In this document: one piece after another, positions 30,530-32,662 of the stretch
How the letters are laid out: each line of letters opens with the position of its first letter
How positions within the stretch are numbered: position 1 is the first letter of the stretch
Assembly: GCA_023664775.1 (NCBI GenBank)
Contig: JAMPEW010000033.1
Coordinates: 1 to 32,662 of the forward strand
DNA from: Clostridium sp.
Lineage (GTDB): Bacteria > Bacillota > Clostridia > Lachnospirales > Lachnospiraceae
Reading direction: 5' to 3'
Length of the DNA stretch: 32,662 nt
Position numbers and translations under genes: made by a program
The notes under the pieces: generated by a model
Told to the model about the DNA's origin: nothing
Database searches by the model: none
The model's input: the letters and a program-made list of their open reading frames with translations, nothing else

Positions 30530-32545
30530 ATGAAAAGAAAAATAGCAGTATGTCTTACAGCAATTATGATGCTTATGTCAATTAATGTTTATGAAGCTAA
30601 GGCGGCTGATATAGAGGCCAATTATGCCAAATTGCTACAGTATTCATTATATTTTTATGATGCGAATATGTGTGGCGATGGCGTGGACGAGCACAGTATG
30701 TTGTCATGGCGAGGGGATTGTCATACGTTTGACAAAACTACATATACCAGAAGTGATGGAAGCACTGTGACGGTTGATTTGGCAGGCGGCTTTCATGATG
30801 CAGGAGACCATGTAAAATTTGGATTGCCTGAAGCGTACGCTGCATTTGTACTTGGAATGAGCTATGATACAAGTAGGGAAGCATATGAGTATGCAGGACA
30901 GGTTGGACATCTTCAGACCATTACAACATATTTTGCAGATTATTTTGTGAACTGTGCTGTGCTGAGTAGTGATGGAAGTTATGTCGAGGCATTTTGCTGT
31001 CAGGTGGGACAAGGCGGCGGAGGATATGACCATGGCTATTGGGGGGCACCTGAAAACCAGACAAATGCAAATAGACAGATTTATTTTACAAGTGCGTCAG
31101 CGCCTTCTACGGATATTGTTTGTTTAAGTGCAGCGGCTTTGGTTATACAGTATAAGAATTTTGGCGGAGAACAGTATCTTGACACTGCAAAAAAACTCTT
31201 TGATTATGCAAAAAGAAACAACAAGGCAGTTAATACAACTGCGAATGGATTTTATAATTCCACAGGCTGGGAAGATGATTATTGTCTGGCTGCTATTTTA
31301 CTTTATCAGGTAACGTCAGATTCACAGTATCTTTCTGAATTTAATAATTACGCAGGAAGCAATAATGCTCAGAAGCCCTATTGGCCTTTGGGCTGGGATA
31401 ATGTGGGACCGGCTGTTGCATATTATAATGGAAATTCAAATGCACTTTCAACACTGATGAATCAGTACAGTGGAAGAACGAATAGCGACGGCTTTTGTTG
31501 TATTGATAGTTGGGGTTCGGCAAGATATAACACATCCATGCAGTATACAGGACTTTTGTATGACAGCATGACAGGAACAAATACAAATCTTACGTGGGCA
31601 GAAAATCAGATGAAATATCTGCTTGGAAATAACCCGAGAAATCAGTGTTACGTTGTAGGATATAATCAATACAGTGCAAAATATCCGCATCACAGGGCAG
31701 CTTCAGGATATACAGGCGGACCTCAAGGGACCAACACACAGGCAAATGTTTTGCTTGGTGCATTGGTAGGAGGACCGAAGCAGGGTGGTGAGTATATTGA
31801 TTCGGCAAGTGATTATCAATGTAATGAAGTTGCAATAGATTATAATGCAACGCTTGTTGCCGCAACTGCCGCACTTTATTACAGACATATAGGCGAATCG
31901 GATCAATACATTGATACAAATTATTATGTTGATGGTACAAGTGGCGGAGGAACGGGTACTACACCTATTATTTCCCGGGGAATTTATGTCGCTGAAAATT
32001 CTCCAACGAGAATTTTAGCAGGTATGACTACAAACTATACGGATAAGTCAGGTCTGGAATACAGGTGGGTTGCCTGTAAACAGGAGGATGAAAAATGGTT
32101 TGAGGTATCAGGATGGACACAGGGGAATGAATGGCTTGACTGGTCACCGGATACATACGGCAATATAATTCTTGTATGTCAGGTTAGGAAGGTTGGAGAT
32201 GAGACATCAACAGTGGAGTCCAGTGTTGGAATACAGCATCACATTATCAAGGGAATATGCCAAATGCCATATACAGGCGAGGGTGGCGGCTATCTTATTG
32301 GCGTGGAAACTTATAATAATCCAAACCAGTCATTTAGGTATGAATTGCTCATATTAGACTGTACTTTACTTGCTGAAGGTAAGGATGCATGGATATGGTC
32401 TACCGGACAGCATACTGTACCAGAGGCGGCTTTTTGGGCAGTATGGCAGCCAAAATATGGATATTATTGGACGCTTTTCAGAATATATGATGAAAAGGGA
32501 AATCTTATTGACGAGGAATGTTACGGATTTGTGAATGCATATTAA
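30530..32545 (+). CDS. Secreted GH9 endoglucanase with shared C-terminal module
   Basis: 671 residues. Signal peptide about 1-26 (cleavage near AKAA). The GH9 catalytic domain is about 28-460 with Asp90/Asp93 in GGFHDAGDHVKFGLP, His387/His388 in YPHHRAAS, and acid Glu433 in CNEVAIDYNATLVAA. A Gly/Thr linker (470-478) leads to the shared module at 483-671. There is no N-terminal Ig-like domain and no CBM3 or dockerin, so the C-terminal module is the only candidate for binding or anchoring. Expected action: endo- or processive cleavage of cellulose or mixed beta-1,4-glucan. GGGAGGGG lies 4 nt before the ATG, 20 nt after the autolysin. Cello-oligosaccharides released could feed the kinase/GH1 route at the other end of the window. 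Confidence 0.93.
   Translation: MKRKIAVCLTAIMMLMSINVYEAKAADIEANYAKLLQYSLYFYDANMCGDGVDEHSMLSWRGDCHTFDKTTYTRSDGSTVTVDLAGGFHDAGDHVKFGLPEAYAAFVLGMSYDTSREAYEYAGQVGHLQTITTYFADYFVNCAVLSSDGSYVEAFCCQVGQGGGGYDHGYWGAPENQTNANRQIYFTSASAPSTDIVCLSAAALVIQYKNFGGEQYLDTAKKLFDYAKRNNKAVNTTANGFYNSTGWEDDYCLAAILLYQVTSDSQYLSEFNNYAGSNNAQKPYWPLGWDNVGPAVAYYNGNSNALSTLMNQYSGRTNSDGFCCIDSWGSARYNTSMQYTGLLYDSMTGTNTNLTWAENQMKYLLGNNPRNQCYVVGYNQYSAKYPHHRAASGYTGGPQGTNTQANVLLGALVGGPKQGGEYIDSASDYQCNEVAIDYNATLVAATAALYYRHIGESDQYIDTNYYVDGTSGGGTGTTPIISRGIYVAENSPTRILAGMTTNYTDKSGLEYRWVACKQEDEKWFEVSGWTQGNEWLDWSPDTYGNIILVCQVRKVGDETSTVESSVGIQHHIIKGICQMPYTGEGGGYLIGVETYNNPNQSFRYELLILDCTLLAEGKDAWIWSTGQHTVPEAAFWAVWQPKYGYYWTLFRIYDEKGNLIDEECYGFVNAY
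31976..32542 (+). other. Shared C-terminal surface module, copy 3
   Basis: Residues 483-671 of the GH9 protein: GIYVAENSPTRILAGMTT, LEYRWVACKQEDEKW, NEWLDWSPDTYGNIILV, then KGICQMPYTGEGGGYLIG, YELLILDCTLLAEGKDAW, WAVWQPKYGYYWTLFR and IDEECYGFVNAY. The three Cys (577, 611, 664) and nearly all aromatic residues of the second half match the other copies. Confidence 0.88.
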
Positions 32546-32561
32546 GTTAGCATAAAAAGAT

Positions 32562-32606
32562 AAGCCTTTTGAATGGACAAAAAATGTTTTGTTGTTCAAA
32601 AGGCTT
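32562..32606. terminator. Strong terminator after the GH9 gene
   Basis: AAGCCTTTTGAA and TTCAAAAGGCTT form a perfect 12-bp stem, with an inner ACAAAA/TTTTGT extension. On the plus strand TCTTGAGTTT follows; on the minus strand ATCTTTTTATG follows, so it may work in both directions. Confidence 0.8.
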
Positions 32607-32662
32607 TCTTGAGTTTCCGCAAATTGCAATGTAAAAGTGAGTAAACCTCCCCGAAGTACTAA

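Noticed and set aside
30530-32545. Dockerin, CBM3 or LPXTG at the GH9 C-terminus
   Set aside because: No duplicated calcium-binding dockerin repeat, no CBM3 pattern and no LPXTG with a hydrophobic tail; the protein ends in the shared module.
15055-32545. Surface region as a mobile genomic island
   Set aside because: No integrase, transposase, tRNA gene or direct-repeat boundary was found; the region looks somewhat more AT-rich by eye, but that is common for surface glycan genes.

Overview
The window looks like chromosomal DNA of an anaerobic, Gram-positive, moderately AT-rich Firmicute, most likely a gut or rumen Lachnospiraceae (Butyrivibrio/Roseburia/Lachnospira-like). Reasons: strong AGGAGG-type ribosome binding sites, the DapL route to diaminopimelate, a phenylacetate-CoA-ligase-like gene paired with a tandem-ACT gene, a zinc-type S18, secreted GH9 and BIG2 proteins, and RgpF-type surface glycan genes. 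The genus is an inference. No tRNA, rRNA, CRISPR array or insertion sequence was seen.

Layout. (1) 111-3139, minus strand: a GH1 6-phospho-beta-glucosidase and a ROK kinase resembling beta-glucoside kinase form an operon for phosphorylating and then cleaving beta-glucosides. A YcxB-like membrane protein lies upstream. (2) 3362-5131, plus: PaaK-like ligase plus ACT protein, closed by a good terminator. (3) 5331-6813, plus: a peroxide-defence operon (glutathione peroxidase, TSCPD protein, OhrR) with a strong promoter and a candidate OhrR operator at the start site. (4) 6861-10809, minus: carB without carA, and an unrecognised membrane protein. (5) 11076-12450, plus: rpsF-ssb-rpsR with a promoter, a structured leader and a terminator. 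(6) 12602-14906, plus: dapF and dapL, the last steps to meso-DAP. (7) 15055-32545, plus: a cell-surface region.

The surface region starts with two secreted cysteine-peptidase-like paralogues. These are followed by a tight run of genes for ABC-transporter-dependent polysaccharide export: permease, SDR sugar-nucleotide enzyme, ATPase with a Wzt-type C-terminal domain, methyltransferase, kinase-like protein with a coiled coil, and an RgpF-family glycosyltransferase. It ends with a secreted transglutaminase-like protein, a large amidase/glucosaminidase autolysin, and a GH9 endoglucanase that sits 20 nt behind the autolysin. No terminator was seen between 15055 and 24647.

Two observations stand out. 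First, three functionally unrelated secreted proteins (cysteine-peptidase-like at 15834, transglutaminase-like at 24647, GH9 at 30530) end in the same approximately 190-residue aromatic-rich module, which I do not recognise. These proteins flank the glycan-export genes, so the module may be a non-covalent surface-retention or glycan-binding domain. Second, the Wzm/Wzt-like transporter, methyltransferase, and kinase with coiled coil resemble, in split form, the WbdD chain-capping logic of E. coli O9a antigen. That would be unusual in a Gram-positive.
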